Positions 37,201 to 45,370 of a DNA stretch of 64,000 nt are shown in pieces. The notes beneath the pieces are model-generated. The model ran no database searches and was not told the origin of the DNA. It saw only the letters and a program-made list of their open reading frames with translations. The first letter of the stretch is position 1; the number at the start of each line of letters is the position of its first letter. Made by a program: the position numbers and the translations under genes. This DNA comes from a virus: positions 33,412 through 97,411 of the IMG/VR virus record IMGVR_UViG_3300036670_000258. The stretch is one strand, 5' to 3'.

Positions 37201-39065
37201 TATCCGTTGCTTATTTTTCTAAAAGTATTTATAAAATCATTAGTTTTAGGCCTTTCTCCTCTAAGATCTTTATTACCATATGCTGAAACATCAATTGTTT
37301 GGTTAATGTCGGCTGTATCATGTGGTTGTACGTAAAATCTACCTCTTCCTGAGTTAAACATTGATTCTATTTCAGCTTTATCACGGGGTCTACCTGGTTT
37401 TAATTTAATAACAACTACCATTTTTTCCGGAAAGTCCTGAAGAGTGTTAACACCTTCAAAATTAATTTCACAATCAGTCATACATAGATTACCAATAACC
37501 ATTATTGGATTTAAAGGATTTCCAACAGTAAGATGCCATTGCCCAGTAGGATCTCCAGTTAGTAACGAGTTAACCGCCTGTGCTCCTTGGGGTGTGTTAA
37601 ACATCTCCATCGCACTTCCACCTATTAGATTATTAAGAAGCTTATTGCCCTTAAGTGCAGCTAAACCACCTTCAATATCCCCTGATAATAACATTTTAGC
37701 GGAATTACCTACGCCTGAAGTTGAACCTTTAAACATGCTTCCGATGTCTTTTATTATACTTCCCATAAATGCAGCATAATCTCCTCCTCTTAATAGATTT
37801 AAGTTACCCAGTGGTTTTGTTATTGCTCCATCTGAAATATATCGGACAGAACCACCCCAAAATGGAGCGTTGTTATATGTTAACGCTAATATATTTGATA
37901 ACTGATCTAACATCATTATTTTCGGATTAGCTCCTTCAAAACTTCTTAATTCATATTCAAATTTAAGTGAGAATTCTTGTTCAAATTTAAGCCCAGGCTG
38001 TCTAACCAAAACATCTTTAATAACATTAAGTGGGCCGAATACATGATTCGGATATGTTTCTTTAAATGAATCATAACCTGCATTTTGTTTTCTAGAATTA
38101 GATGCAAGTGCATCTCTGCCTGCGGCAGTATTCGCTAATGCAGACAAAACCGTACTGTTTTCTACAAAACTTCCAAACTTACCAGTTGACTCTTTAGTTT
38201 TTGCTGTAATTTCCTGTACGCCTGCTGAAGCTGTTTCAAAGCTAAAACCATGCGAAAATTTTAGTATTTCAGCAAGAGTATTTCCCGTTGATTCTCCGAG
38301 CCATGTCACTGCTCTAGCAATGTCAGGCTGTTGGATTTTTACCATTCCAGTTCCATCGGCAGCAAGTCCAGCTGGTGTTATAATATCGTCTTTAGTTGGA
38401 TATGCAAATCTACGTAAAGTGATTAGCATATTATTAGGAATTCTTCCAAAATATTTCGCCAATGCAAAATCTGAATATTGATATATGTATGCAGAATTAC
38501 CAGGAAGAGAACTTGTAATTTCAATAATTTTAGTCACTGTAGGATTAATTAAAGAAGTTTGATCTATTTTTTGATATATGTTGCCTTTGTCTCCTTTGTC
38601 TCCTTTGTCTCCTATCCCAAATCCATTTTCAGATATATCGAGTGGATTGCCTCGATAGTTTATTAAAGAATATTTGTTAAATGCAGAATAAGGCTTTTTG
38701 CCGACTGTTATTGTTTTTTTAGTATCGCCAGCTCCGGTCGAAACGTATTTTTCTGATTCAAATTCAGTGTTATAATATCGTGAAGTACCTTTACCGTCTA
38801 CTACTGTAAAAGGTTCATCGGTTTTAGATGCGGCAGCTAATGTTCCATCAGGTGGCTTTTGTGATTTTATAATTCTTCCTGTTCTTACTATTGTAAGAAC
38901 CCCATCAGAAACTTCACCATTAATTGTATTAAGATTTACTCCAAATATATTGTTAATTGCACTAATTGTACCCTTAGCTAGTGAACCTTTCTTTGCTATA
39001 TTAAAGTTAGCAGAAATAGTTGACTTAAGTCGTGCGGTATAATCTTTAGGTATGCTATCTTCCAT
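37200..39065 (-). CDS. Baseplate/tail-tube interface structural protein (621 aa)
   Basis: First gene of the baseplate operon. A short GDKGDKGDKG run at about residue 155 follows a polar N-terminus. Residues about 360-420 (FSLKFEYELRSFEGANPKIM and LALTYNNAPFWGGSVRYISD) and 510-590 (WHLTVGNPLNPIMVIGNLCM, then KMVVVIKLKPGRPRDKAEIE and SMFNSGRGRFYV) look like a split tail-tube-type beta domain, with a helical Ala/Gly-rich insertion between them. T4 gp48/gp54 act at the baseplate-tube boundary. The exact counterpart is uncertain. Confidence 0.5.
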   Translation of the reverse strand: MEDSIPKDYTARLKSTISANFNIAKKGSLAKGTISAINNIFGVNLNTINGEVSDGVLTIVRTGRIIKSQKPPDGTLAAASKTDEPFTVVDGKGTSRYYNTEFESEKYVSTGAGDTKKTITVGKKPYSAFNKYSLINYRGNPLDISENGFGIGDKGDKGDKGNIYQKIDQTSLINPTVTKIIEITSSLPGNSAYIYQYSDFALAKYFGRIPNNMLITLRRFAYPTKDDIITPAGLAADGTGMVKIQQPDIARAVTWLGESTGNTLAEILKFSHGFSFETASAGVQEITAKTKESTGKFGSFVENSTVLSALANTAAGRDALASNSRKQNAGYDSFKETYPNHVFGPLNVIKDVLVRQPGLKFEQEFSLKFEYELRSFEGANPKIMMLDQLSNILALTYNNAPFWGGSVRYISDGAITKPLGNLNLLRGGDYAAFMGSIIKDIGSMFKGSTSGVGNSAKMLLSGDIEGGLAALKGNKLLNNLIGGSAMEMFNTPQGAQAVNSLLTGDPTGQWHLTVGNPLNPIMVIGNLCMTDCEINFEGVNTLQDFPEKMVVVIKLKPGRPRDKAEIESMFNSGRGRFYVQPHDTADINQTIDVSAYGNKDLRGERPKTNDFINTFRKISNG

Positions 39066-39093
39066 TAATAATTAGATATTTTTATTTTAATAT

Positions 39094-39106
39094 TATATAT
39101 ATCTAA
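39094..39106 (-). promoter_or_regulatory. Candidate late-type promoter of the baseplate operon (TAGATATATATAA)
   Basis: The minus strand reads TAGATATATATAA about 30 nt before the 621-aa gene, in the only untranslated gap of this part of the tail region. It shares the GATATATA core with the other candidates. Confidence 0.3.
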
Positions 39107-39115
39107 TTATATTGA

Positions 39116-39703
39116 CTACTCTAAATTATCATAGTCTACTGACTTGGGTCTAAATAATAATTTATCAAAATAATCATGAGAAGTGCCAGCTCTACTGTCA
39201 AGCATTTTTTTCAAATGAGCTTCGAATACTCCTCTGCTTTCATAATAATATTTACCCTTTGAATATGTTGACCTAAGTGTGAGTTCGTATAGGTCCCTTA
39301 TCGTCTTTTCAATAATAAAGTCTTGTATATTATTGTATAACAATATAACTTCAGCATGGGTTTTAACACACATAACCGAGTCAACTATTATTAGGTATGA
39401 TTCCCATTTTGAATCTATATAATTTTGAAAATCCTTTAGGTTTGAAAATCGTTGGCGAGCTACTCTAAATGAAGTTGAACCTCCACTAAATGCTTTATCA
39501 AATTTCATATCAAACATATACTTTTTAAGAAAGTCTAAGTCATCGTAGAATTTAAGTATTCTAATTTGATATCTTGGCATTTTTTCATCAAATTCAACGT
39601 CATGAATGATTGCCTTAATCGGAAACACTATATTACTGTATCTATTATTTGATATAAGTACATTTATAAGTTCTCCTTTTGAAAAAAGTTTATGTCTAAC
39701 CAT
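39116..39703 (-). CDS. Hypothetical protein (195 aa)
   Basis: Unrecognised. Mixed alpha/beta character with an N-terminal strand-rich part (VFPIKAIIHDVEFDEKMPRY) and helical C-terminus. No catalytic motif, signal or membrane segment. It overlaps the next gene upstream in a TAATG junction. Position between tail genes and nucleotide genes leaves its class open. Confidence 0.55.
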   Translation of the reverse strand: MVRHKLFSKGELINVLISNNRYSNIVFPIKAIIHDVEFDEKMPRYQIRILKFYDDLDFLKKYMFDMKFDKAFSGGSTSFRVARQRFSNLKDFQNYIDSKWESYLIIVDSVMCVKTHAEVILLYNNIQDFIIEKTIRDLYELTLRSTYSKGKYYYESRGVFEAHLKKMLDSRAGTSHDYFDKLLFRPKSVDYDNLE

Positions 39704-40098
39704 TACTTTGTTTTATTTATATAATCAAATAAATCTACAACTCTTTTTTCGATAAAAATATTACTGTTTATTATGGTTAAAGAAAACTCAAAATTGTCAG
39801 TGTTAGCATAAATTAAATTTTTAAAATTGCTCACTACCTCATAATCTATATTTCTAAATAAATAGATTACTCGATTATTTGTATTGTCGTTGCACAAAAT
39901 TCGAGTAATCTCATTAACAATTGCTAATCCAATTATCGAGTCACATGGTTCTTCTGCCTTAGGATCAGATTTAATTAATTTATTTTTTATTAAAAAATAG
40001 TCTATAATTTTTACATTACCTTTTTCGATATTTCTAATGAATCTATTAAAATCTCTACGAGAAGGACTCCATATGCATTCGATCGATGTTTTATTCAT
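39703..40098 (-). CDS. Hypothetical protein (131 aa)
   Basis: Unrecognised. Residues about 50-105 alternate hydrophobic strands and helices (IIGLAIVNEITRILCNDNTN, then VIYLFRNIDYEVVSNFKNLI), compatible with a small alpha/beta fold. It is coupled to the 195-aa gene downstream and abuts the 102-aa gene upstream. Confidence 0.55.
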   Translation of the reverse strand: MNKTSIECIWSPSRRDFNRFIRNIEKGNVKIIDYFLIKNKLIKSDPKAEEPCDSIIGLAIVNEITRILCNDNTNNRVIYLFRNIDYEVVSNFKNLIYANTDNFEFSLTIINSNIFIEKRVVDLFDYINKTK

Positions 40099-40407
40099 TT
40101 ATTTAGTTCCTACTAAGGTATTTAGTGCATCTTGTAGGTTTTTTATTTTTTCTTTTTTGGCAGAATCCGAAGGAATATAATCAACTCCCCATTCCTCTAT
40201 TATTTTAATTTGTTGTTTGTTTCTAGAATTACCGAAAGACAATCCGATGTCCAAGCATAACTCATTTATAAATTTTATTTTAGTAGCTTGATTTTCAAAT
40301 TCATATACCGTAGTTGATTCAAATGATTCTCCACCTGAATTAATATTATCATCAAAAACTGTTTTGATAACTCCATTATCGGCTAGTGTTATTTTAACTG
40401 TTTGCAT
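40099..40407 (-). CDS. Hypothetical protein (102 aa)
   Basis: Unrecognised. A beta-rich N-terminus (VKITLADNGVIKTVFDD) precedes a basic helical C-terminus. The start lies 14 nt inside the end of the 130-aa gene, in a different frame, so the pair is probably translationally coupled. Confidence 0.55.
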   Translation of the reverse strand: MQTVKITLADNGVIKTVFDDNINSGGESFESTTVYEFENQATKIKFINELCLDIGLSFGNSRNKQQIKIIEEWGVDYIPSDSAKKEKIKNLQDALNTLVGTK

Positions 40408-40786
40408 TTGTTCTGTTTTTTAAAGAATTAGAAGCTTCTTTCATTAATAATTTAGCTCTTTTATTATCTTCCTTTCTGTTTTCTTTGTTCTTAATATTGT
40501 TTATGAAAAAAGCCTCTTCTAGCATTTTAATCTCTGCTTCGTTATATCCTGATTTTATCCATGTTTCCTTTACAAGGTTTACTCTACATTGTAATTCGTC
40601 TTCAATTTCATCTTTAATCCGGTTAGTATTATTCTCATGTACTAGCTTGCCCTGTTCTCTCATTTGATTTGACCATGCAATACCCTTAGGCGACAGTCTA
40701 CCAAACATATTCTTTATCTTTAAGTAGTTTGCATCTTGAAACTGCTTTCTTTTTTCTTTACGTGGGCCAGTTGCTCCTTTACTCAT
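40394..40786 (-). CDS. Basic helical hypothetical protein (130 aa)
   Basis: Unrecognised. Lys/Glu/Asn-rich and mostly helical, with the motif FGRLSPKGIAWSNQMREQG near residue 28-46 and a coiled-coil-like C-terminal half. It overlaps its neighbours at both ends. A nucleic-acid-binding or assembly factor would fit the composition, without direct evidence. Confidence 0.55.
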   Translation of the reverse strand: MSKGATGPRKEKRKQFQDANYLKIKNMFGRLSPKGIAWSNQMREQGKLVHENNTNRIKDEIEDELQCRVNLVKETWIKSGYNEAEIKMLEEAFFINNIKNKENRKEDNKRAKLLMKEASNSLKNRTNANS

Positions 40787-41318
40787 TATAATAATTAGTT
40801 ATAAATGTTGATACTTCTTTAGTTAAATATTCTTGTAGTTTATTTATCTCTATCTGTGAGATTGCAACCTTGATAACGGTTTTAATTAATTCATCTCGAT
40901 CTTCATCTGCACTTTCAATTAACATATCAAATACTGATCGGTTTAATATATTAAGATTAATAGTTGCTTGTAACGGTTCTATATTTTTTTTAGAAAGACG
41001 TGCAACTAATTCTTCTATTGGACTATTTACTTCCTTTTTAGGAGATGCTACATTTTTAACATCTTCCTGTTGTTTCGAATTAGAAACAACAGGAACGCCT
41101 ATTGCTAATTGTGATATATCATCGCTCATTGGAAACGGAATTTCATTTCCAATTATTTCTTCTAAAAATTCTTCGATTACATTATTATACATTTTAGTAC
41201 CGTCTGTAAAATATGTAAAATCCAAGTCAGTATAATCTACTGTTATAATATTTCCAAAAGAATCTCCTTTTTTCCATTGATATCTTTTAACTTCCACTTT
41301 CTCTTTTATTATTTCCAT
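40779..41318 (-). CDS. Hypothetical protein (179 aa)
   Basis: Unrecognised. The frame is open from 41429, but the N-terminal 37 codons would overlap the preceding gene and give an atypical basic/aromatic stretch, so the ATG at 41316-41318 (MEIIKEKVEVKRYQWKKG) is preferred. The middle is acidic and low in complexity (about 80-110); the ends are helical, with EELVARLSKKNIEPLQATIN at about 105-125. No motif recognised. Confidence 0.5.
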   Translation of the reverse strand: MEIIKEKVEVKRYQWKKGDSFGNIITVDYTDLDFTYFTDGTKMYNNVIEEFLEEIIGNEIPFPMSDDISQLAIGVPVVSNSKQQEDVKNVASPKKEVNSPIEELVARLSKKNIEPLQATINLNILNRSVFDMLIESADEDRDELIKTVIKVAISQIEINKLQEYLTKEVSTFITNYYNE

Positions 41319-41370
41319 TACTTTTAATTTTTTCTGATGATTCAGGTGAACTTTATTGAAAAAAAAATGA

Positions 41371-41577
41371 TTAATCCAATTTATAAAAAACTTCATTTGA
41401 CATAGTTTTTTTATGATACTTCTTTTCAAATTTTTCTATAAAATCTACGTCATCATCTTCTCCGATTAATACATCTATTTTGTTTACATACTTTTTAAAA
41501 AAAATAATACTTCCATTTATTTCTAGAAATGAAGAAAGTAATTTAATGTCAGGTGCTATTAATTTGTTAATACTCAT
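41371..41577 (-). CDS. Small hypothetical protein (68 aa)
   Basis: Unrecognised. A hydrophobic N-terminal half (KLLSSFLEINGSIIFFKKYV) is followed by an acidic stretch (LIGEDDDVDFIEKF). Its ATG lies 11 nt inside the end of the dCMP deaminase gene, so the two are likely coupled. Confidence 0.5.
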   Translation of the reverse strand: MSINKLIAPDIKLLSSFLEINGSIIFFKKYVNKIDVLIGEDDDVDFIEKFEKKYHKKTMSNEVFYKLD

Positions 41578-42028
41578 CTGTCACTGATATCTTTTCAACA
41601 GGTATGCCTGCTGCTTTAAGTAATTCAACCCCACTCATATCCCTGTAATCTTCAGTATAATATACACTCACAATTCCAGCCTGAATAATCAATTTGGCGC
41701 AATCAAAACATGGACATGTCGTTGTGTATAGTTGTGCCATATCACAACTCATTGTTGATTTAGCAACCTTCGTGATTGCGTTTGATTCAGCATGCAAAAC
41801 TTCTCTCTTAGTAATGGTTGTCATTTCAGGATGTTCAATTGTACAATTACCATGTGTATTATCTTCACATATATTATTAAATCCATATGGCATGCCATTA
41901 TATCCGAATGATATAACTTGATTTTCCTTCACTATAATGCAACCTACCTTTCTTCTCATAGCATAGCTGAGTTGCGCAAATTGATATGCAACTTGCATAT
42001 ATACTGTTTCGATTTCAATTCTAGGCAT
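41567..42028 (-). CDS. Deoxycytidylate (dCMP) deaminase
   Basis: Zinc enzyme converting dCMP to dUMP, the substrate for dTMP synthesis. The catalytic HAE is at 79-81 (LHAESNAI) and the PCxxC zinc ligands are C107 and C110 (TCPCFDC). YNGMPYGF at 43-50 is the family's nucleotide loop, and an inserted Cys/His segment (ICEDNTHGNCTIEH) precedes the active site, as in the T4 and ComEB types. Length (153 aa) is typical. It acts with the ThyA-fold enzyme at 62184-63038 in the phage dNTP pathway. It is the first gene after a strong terminator. Confidence 0.9.
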   Translation of the reverse strand: MPRIEIETVYMQVAYQFAQLSYAMRRKVGCIIVKENQVISFGYNGMPYGFNNICEDNTHGNCTIEHPEMTTITKREVLHAESNAITKVAKSTMSCDMAQLYTTTCPCFDCAKLIIQAGIVSVYYTEDYRDMSGVELLKAAGIPVEKISVTDEY

Positions 42029-42052
42029 ATTTTTACTGTTATTAATGTAATA

Positions 42053-42090
42053 AAAAAGTCTATATGTTGTTAATTATATATAGACTTTTT
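42053..42090 (-). terminator. Rho-independent terminator before the dCMP deaminase gene
   Basis: A 13-bp perfect stem (AAAAAGTCTATAT with ATATAGACTTTTT) and 12-nt loop end in a T-run on the minus strand. It lies about 85 nt after the 141-aa gene and 25 nt before the deaminase start, so a promoter for the deaminase would have to be close to or within it. Confidence 0.85.
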
Positions 42091-42172
42091 ATTTAGTAGA
42101 TTTTTAAATTATTATGATTGCTCTTCTATGAATTCAGCAATATCCTTTGCCTTTAGCATCTCAACTGACGGA

Positions 42173-42598
42173 TTAATCTACGTCGTCAGTGTCAACTGCA
42201 TGTTTCATTTCTTTTACTTCATTCATTTTCTTAGAGTAAGCCTCTGACATTCTATTTAAACAAGCTTCGTATGCCTCTGTTTCCATGTCTTCTTTCATTT
42301 GAGTCAAGCAACTAGATGATAAACCTGCGACTAATGACGCATTTTCAATCATATACGTTTCTATAGTATGATCGTCATGTGCATCTTCCTGATACATTTT
42401 TGCCTCAGATAACATTGCCTCATAACACTTCTCTAGCATTTCTGAAACGGGAATAACTTTATCTTCTACCTTTGCATTAAGATCAGCTTCTCCTTCTTCA
42501 TTGATTGTTGATTCAACTACCACAGTTTCTTCCACCTTTTTTAAATTTACATTTACTGTTTCTGAAACAAAAGTTTCAAATGATTTAATACTTGCCAT
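42173..42598 (-). CDS. Acidic helical hypothetical protein (141 aa)
   Basis: Unrecognised. Rich in Glu, Met and Ala, mostly helical, with two conserved-looking Cys segments (LEKCYEAMLSEAKMYQED and YEACLNRMSEAYSKKMNEV). The N-terminus KSFETFVSE resembles that of the 122-aa protein (KTFVDYMKE), a style also seen in head-core or ejected phage proteins. The stop is followed by a further in-frame-looking stretch in the +1 frame (see findings), so the C-terminus may have been altered. Confidence 0.55.
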   Translation of the reverse strand: MASIKSFETFVSETVNVNLKKVEETVVVESTINEEGEADLNAKVEDKVIPVSEMLEKCYEAMLSEAKMYQEDAHDDHTIETYMIENASLVAGLSSSCLTQMKEDMETEAYEACLNRMSEAYSKKMNEVKEMKHAVDTDDVD

Positions 42599-42615
42599 AC
42601 TTATTTTATTTTATT

Positions 42616-42921
42616 TTATATATCTTTTTTAAAATAAGAGAAACTGTTCGGTATAATATATCTAGAGATTTTAAAAAAATAAATAAGAAAAAAAATAACT
42701 GAACCTCCGGGTAAGATAAATATCGTAACTAGCAATATTGTCTTTAACATATTCTTTAGTTGATTTGACACTTGGTTTTTTTCAACTAGAGATAATTTAG
42801 TATTATTTAGGAACGATGTATTAACTAATGTTAATACTTTTACAGTTTCAATCCATTCATTATTTAGTGCTCTTGTAAAAAGTATAGTATTTGTTTTTAA
42901 TTTAACAAAAGATTCATTCAC
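42616..42921 (-). CDS. LETM1-like small membrane protein (101 aa)
   Basis: A single long hydrophobic region at residues about 58-90 (KTILLVTIFILPGGSVIFFL) contains ILPGGS and is followed by a conserved-type IIPNSF near the end. This resembles the LETM1 membrane core, which has an LPGGS-like turn and ends in a P-S-x-F motif. The N-terminal half is helical and polar. The role in a phage is unknown; membrane ion homeostasis or lysis timing (holin-like) are both possible. It lies between the UV endonuclease and the 141-aa gene. Confidence 0.45.
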   Translation of the reverse strand: MNESFVKLKTNTILFTRALNNEWIETVKVLTLVNTSFLNNTKLSLVEKNQVSNQLKNMLKTILLVTIFILPGGSVIFFLIYFFKISRYIIPNSFSYFKKDI

Positions 42922-42945
42922 CGTTTTATATGTTTATGATATATA

Positions 42946-43866
42946 TTACCATTTTGAATCACTAATAAATTGTTTGTGATATTTTATTAAAGCTAATTCC
43001 TTTGCCTTGGCCTCTATCTCAATATCTAATGACATATCGTACGTTTCAATAAGATCATACAAATAATCAGCATGTGCCCTTAGGATTGATGTAGTATCTT
43101 CATACAATTGCTTAGATGAAGAGTAGTGGCATAATTGTCTTATACCTTTAGGCCATGTTAACGCTGCTAATTTAAGACCTTCTTCTTCAGAAATAACATC
43201 ATCATAGCAAAAATGGTGATGATAATCAAATGTAATTGGAGTGCCACATAGCTCATAGATTTTATAGAGATCTTTTACACCATATTGACTTGGCTTATCA
43301 TCATTCTCTAAAACTAGACGGGATGTTACATTTACAGGAAGTAGTTTAAAGTTTTTTGCAAATCTTTGAATAGCAGAATCCTTATCGCCATAACTACCAC
43401 CGACATGTATATTCATAGCAGCATAATGGGTTCTTGGTAAACCCATAAGATCCATAACATCGCCATGTTGTGATAGCTCTTGAATAGCACTATCAACTAC
43501 CCTTTGTGTAGGACTTGCTAACACATTAAAAGGACCTGGATGGAATGTTAAACGTTGGCTTGTTTTCTTTGCATAATCACCTGCCCTTTTTAACAAAACC
43601 TTGATTGCTTCGTAATTTGGAAGATCTGATAAATCGTATTCTGAACTCCATGGAAACATACTTGATGACATTCTATACATTGTAATTCCTTGTGCATAAT
43701 TCCATTCTAATATCTTAATCATATCAGTTAAATTTGCCTCTGCCAATTCACTTGCATATTTAATTCCCTTTGCATCGAATGTTCTTTTAATCATTCCTCT
43801 TCCAATCTTAACACCTGTTTTATCAAGAGTTAGATTAATACAACAATATCCAAAATCTGCACTCAT
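42946..43866 (-). CDS. UV damage endonuclease (UvdE/UVDE family)
   Basis: TIM-barrel metal endonuclease that nicks 5' to UV photoproducts. Family motifs: FGYCCINLTL at the N-terminus, TMYRMSSSMFPWSS, RLTFHPGPFNVL, MNIHVGGSYGDK, LVLENDDKPSQYG, and PITFDYHHHFCYDD with the metal-binding His and Asp. Length (307 aa) is typical. The frame is open from 43893, but that ATG overlaps the promoter's 18-nt proximal element, so the ATG at 43864-43866 is chosen. It is preceded by an A-rich leader with AAAAGG. It replaces the T4 denV type of repair. Confidence 0.85.
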   Translation of the reverse strand: MSADFGYCCINLTLDKTGVKIGRGMIKRTFDAKGIKYASELAEANLTDMIKILEWNYAQGITMYRMSSSMFPWSSEYDLSDLPNYEAIKVLLKRAGDYAKKTSQRLTFHPGPFNVLASPTQRVVDSAIQELSQHGDVMDLMGLPRTHYAAMNIHVGGSYGDKDSAIQRFAKNFKLLPVNVTSRLVLENDDKPSQYGVKDLYKIYELCGTPITFDYHHHFCYDDVISEEEGLKLAALTWPKGIRQLCHYSSSKQLYEDTTSILRAHADYLYDLIETYDMSLDIEIEAKAKELALIKYHKQFISDSKW

Positions 43867-43891
43867 CCTTTTATTTTTTTGTGTTTTTATC

Positions 43892-43952
43892 ATATGTAAA
43901 TATAATCAATATATAAGTTTTTTGAAAATTTAATGTGTTAATTTTTTGTTAA
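43892..43952 (-). promoter_or_regulatory. Bipartite phage promoter, copy A (UV endonuclease)
   Basis: On the minus strand, TTAACA-N5-TTAACAC (43952 to 43935) is followed after exactly 25 nt by TTGATTATATTTACATAT (43909 to 43892). The end of the element is 26 nt before the UvdE ATG. The spacing and both boxes match copies at 45216, 45306, 49083 and 50406. Confidence 0.7.
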
Positions 43953-43953
43953 A

Positions 43954-44184
43954 TTATTTAGAGGATAAAAATGTTCTTATACTCATTAGCGCCCTTTCAG
44001 CAGAGTATGCCTCGTTTGCAGTTAGAACTTCTATATCTTGAAATAGTAATCCTCTGCCAACATTAGCAAATATAGTTCCTCCAATATGATCGATCGAATT
44101 AATACGATAAACACTAGAAGTATCTAATGTTACGATATAATCCGCTTTAATTAATCTTTCAATTCGTTCTTCAATTGATATCAT
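43954..44184 (-). CDS. Small hypothetical protein (76 aa)
   Basis: Unrecognised, alpha/beta. It starts with a charged helix (SIEERIERLIKADYIV), then strands (VTLDTSSVYRINSIDHIGG), and ends in a helix. The start overlaps the end of the next gene by 14 nt. The stop lies 2 nt before the distal box of promoter copy A. Confidence 0.55.
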   Translation of the reverse strand: MISIEERIERLIKADYIVTLDTSSVYRINSIDHIGGTIFANVGRGLLFQDIEVLTANEAYSAERALMSIRTFLSSK

Positions 44185-44587
44185 TAATTGTTTTTGTTTT
44201 ATATGCTAATAAATAATCAGTGACTGCACATTGCCTTAATCCCTCTAATATAATGACATCCATTCCTTTACCTCCTATCTTACTAATAAAAGAAGAAATA
44301 TATTGAGCTGTGCTAATATTTTCATCATTATTTGTCATAATATCCTTTTGATTTAAAACGCCATTGATAGCCATTGAAACTAATCCACTGCATATCGCGT
44401 CAGTGACAGTACTATCATCTAAAAATCTTAATCCTGAATAATAATTTCCGGACTTTGGAAATTTTAAAATGATTTCCTCTTTTGTTTTTCGCATCCTAAA
44501 TAATGACACTGCGGTTAATAGTGTATTCCTTACATTTTCACACAGAGAAATATTACTAGTCGTTAGTTTAAAATTTTCACTCTTCAT
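44171..44587 (-). CDS. Hypothetical helical protein (138 aa)
   Basis: Unrecognised. The ATG at 44585-44587 (MKSENFKLTTSN) is preferred over an upstream one at 44638 that would run through the preceding gene's end. The body is helical and mixed (VRNTLLTAVSLFRMRKTKEE, TVTDAICSGLVSMAINGVLN), without catalytic or membrane signatures. Confidence 0.5.
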   Translation of the reverse strand: MKSENFKLTTSNISLCENVRNTLLTAVSLFRMRKTKEEIILKFPKSGNYYSGLRFLDDSTVTDAICSGLVSMAINGVLNQKDIMTNNDENISTAQYISSFISKIGGKGMDVIILEGLRQCAVTDYLLAYKTKTINDIN

Positions 44588-44598
44588 TTTTTTGTTTT

Positions 44599-44916
44599 TT
44601 AAAATCGTGGCATGCCAATGTTTTGCATTAATTGACAATAAAATACTAAAGCGATTACATTAGTCGAGTCAGCTCGTCCGAATGCATTTCTAAGATCATT
44701 ATTTACAACTGCCTGTACAAAACCACCCCCAGCATATCCGATTTCCCATTTAGTGCATAGGATTGAAGTACCTATACCTATAATGTGATTTGCCTGGAGT
44801 TCGGTAATTCCGTTTAACCCCGTGTAATCTTTATTTTTAGATAAATAATCAGATACTACTTCTCTTATTTTTTCTATTTTTTCTAAAATAGAAATTTGTG
44901 TTGTATTTTTTTCCAT
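44599..44916 (-). CDS. Hypothetical protein (105 aa)
   Basis: Unrecognised. A charged N-terminal helix precedes a Gly/Ala-rich segment (LQANHIIGIGTSILCTKWEI, then YAGGGFVQAVVNN) that may be a compact hydrophobic core rather than a membrane span. It is part of the four-gene run driven by promoter copies B and C. Confidence 0.5.
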   Translation of the reverse strand: MEKNTTQISILEKIEKIREVVSDYLSKNKDYTGLNGITELQANHIIGIGTSILCTKWEIGYAGGGFVQAVVNNDLRNAFGRADSTNVIALVFYCQLMQNIGMPRF

Positions 44917-44927
44917 GTTTAAATATT

Positions 44928-45185
44928 TTAAAGTTTAGGATATTGGTTACATGTATCGAAGATTCTTGTAACTCTGGATGCTAGTTTAGTTTGTAGGTGA
45001 AGAGCCATTATTTGAAGATCTTCGTATAAATATCCATCGAATAAGCCGTATAGTAAATTTTGAAGATTAAACGATAAAGAATCTTCAATCTCATCAGAAT
45101 AACTAATTTCTTTTATAATTGAGATAATTTCATACCGTGTATCTTCTATCATGCATTCGTGCCTATTAAAAATTGAATAATTCAT
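44928..45185 (-). CDS. Small hypothetical protein, first gene after tandem promoters (85 aa)
   Basis: Unrecognised and mainly helical (IISIIKEISYSDEIEDSLSF, LNLLYGLFD-like middle). Two bipartite promoters lie 31 and 121 nt upstream, so it is likely strongly or differentially expressed at the head of the run 44928-43954. No motif indicates a function. Confidence 0.55.
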   Translation of the reverse strand: MNYSIFNRHECMIEDTRYEIISIIKEISYSDEIEDSLSFNLQNLLYGLFDGYLYEDLQIMALHLQTKLASRVTRIFDTCNQYPKL

Positions 45186-45215
45186 ATTGATGGTGTTTAA
45201 GATTGATTAATTATT

Positions 45216-45276
45216 ATATATAAATCTAATCATTTTCTGATTAAAAAAGAAATAATTAGTGTTAATCTTTTGTTAA
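45216..45276 (-). promoter_or_regulatory. Bipartite phage promoter, copy C
   Basis: TTAACA-N5-TTAACAC (45276 to 45259), a 25-nt spacer, then ATGATTAGATTTATATAT (45233 to 45216), 31 nt before the 85-aa gene. The proximal element is the most divergent of the five, but the spacing is identical. Confidence 0.65.
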
Positions 45277-45305
45277 TATACACATTACATTTGTTTTAAT
45301 TTGTT

Positions 45306-45366
45306 ATATGTAAATATAAACAAAAAAACCCTGATTTTTCAATCAGGGTTGTTAAAATTGTGTTAA
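45306..45366 (-). promoter_or_regulatory. Bipartite phage promoter, copy B, with embedded terminator
   Basis: TTAACA-N5-TTAACAA (45366 to 45349), a 25-nt spacer occupied by a terminator hairpin, then TTGTTTATATTTACATAT (45323 to 45306). It lies upstream of copy C, giving tandem promoters for the gene at 44928-45185. Confidence 0.65.
45327..45350 (-). terminator. Rho-independent terminator after the 114-aa membrane protein
   Basis: A perfect 10-bp stem AACCCTGATT/AATCAGGGTT with a 4-nt loop is followed on the minus strand by TTTTTG. It lies 21 nt after the membrane-protein stop and inside the spacer of promoter copy B. Confidence 0.9.
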
Positions 45367-45370
45367 ATTT

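Noticed and set aside
43867-43893. Upstream ATG for the UV endonuclease
   Set aside because: It overlaps the proximal promoter element, so it would not be on the transcript from that promoter. The start at 43866 also gives a normal UvdE N-terminus.
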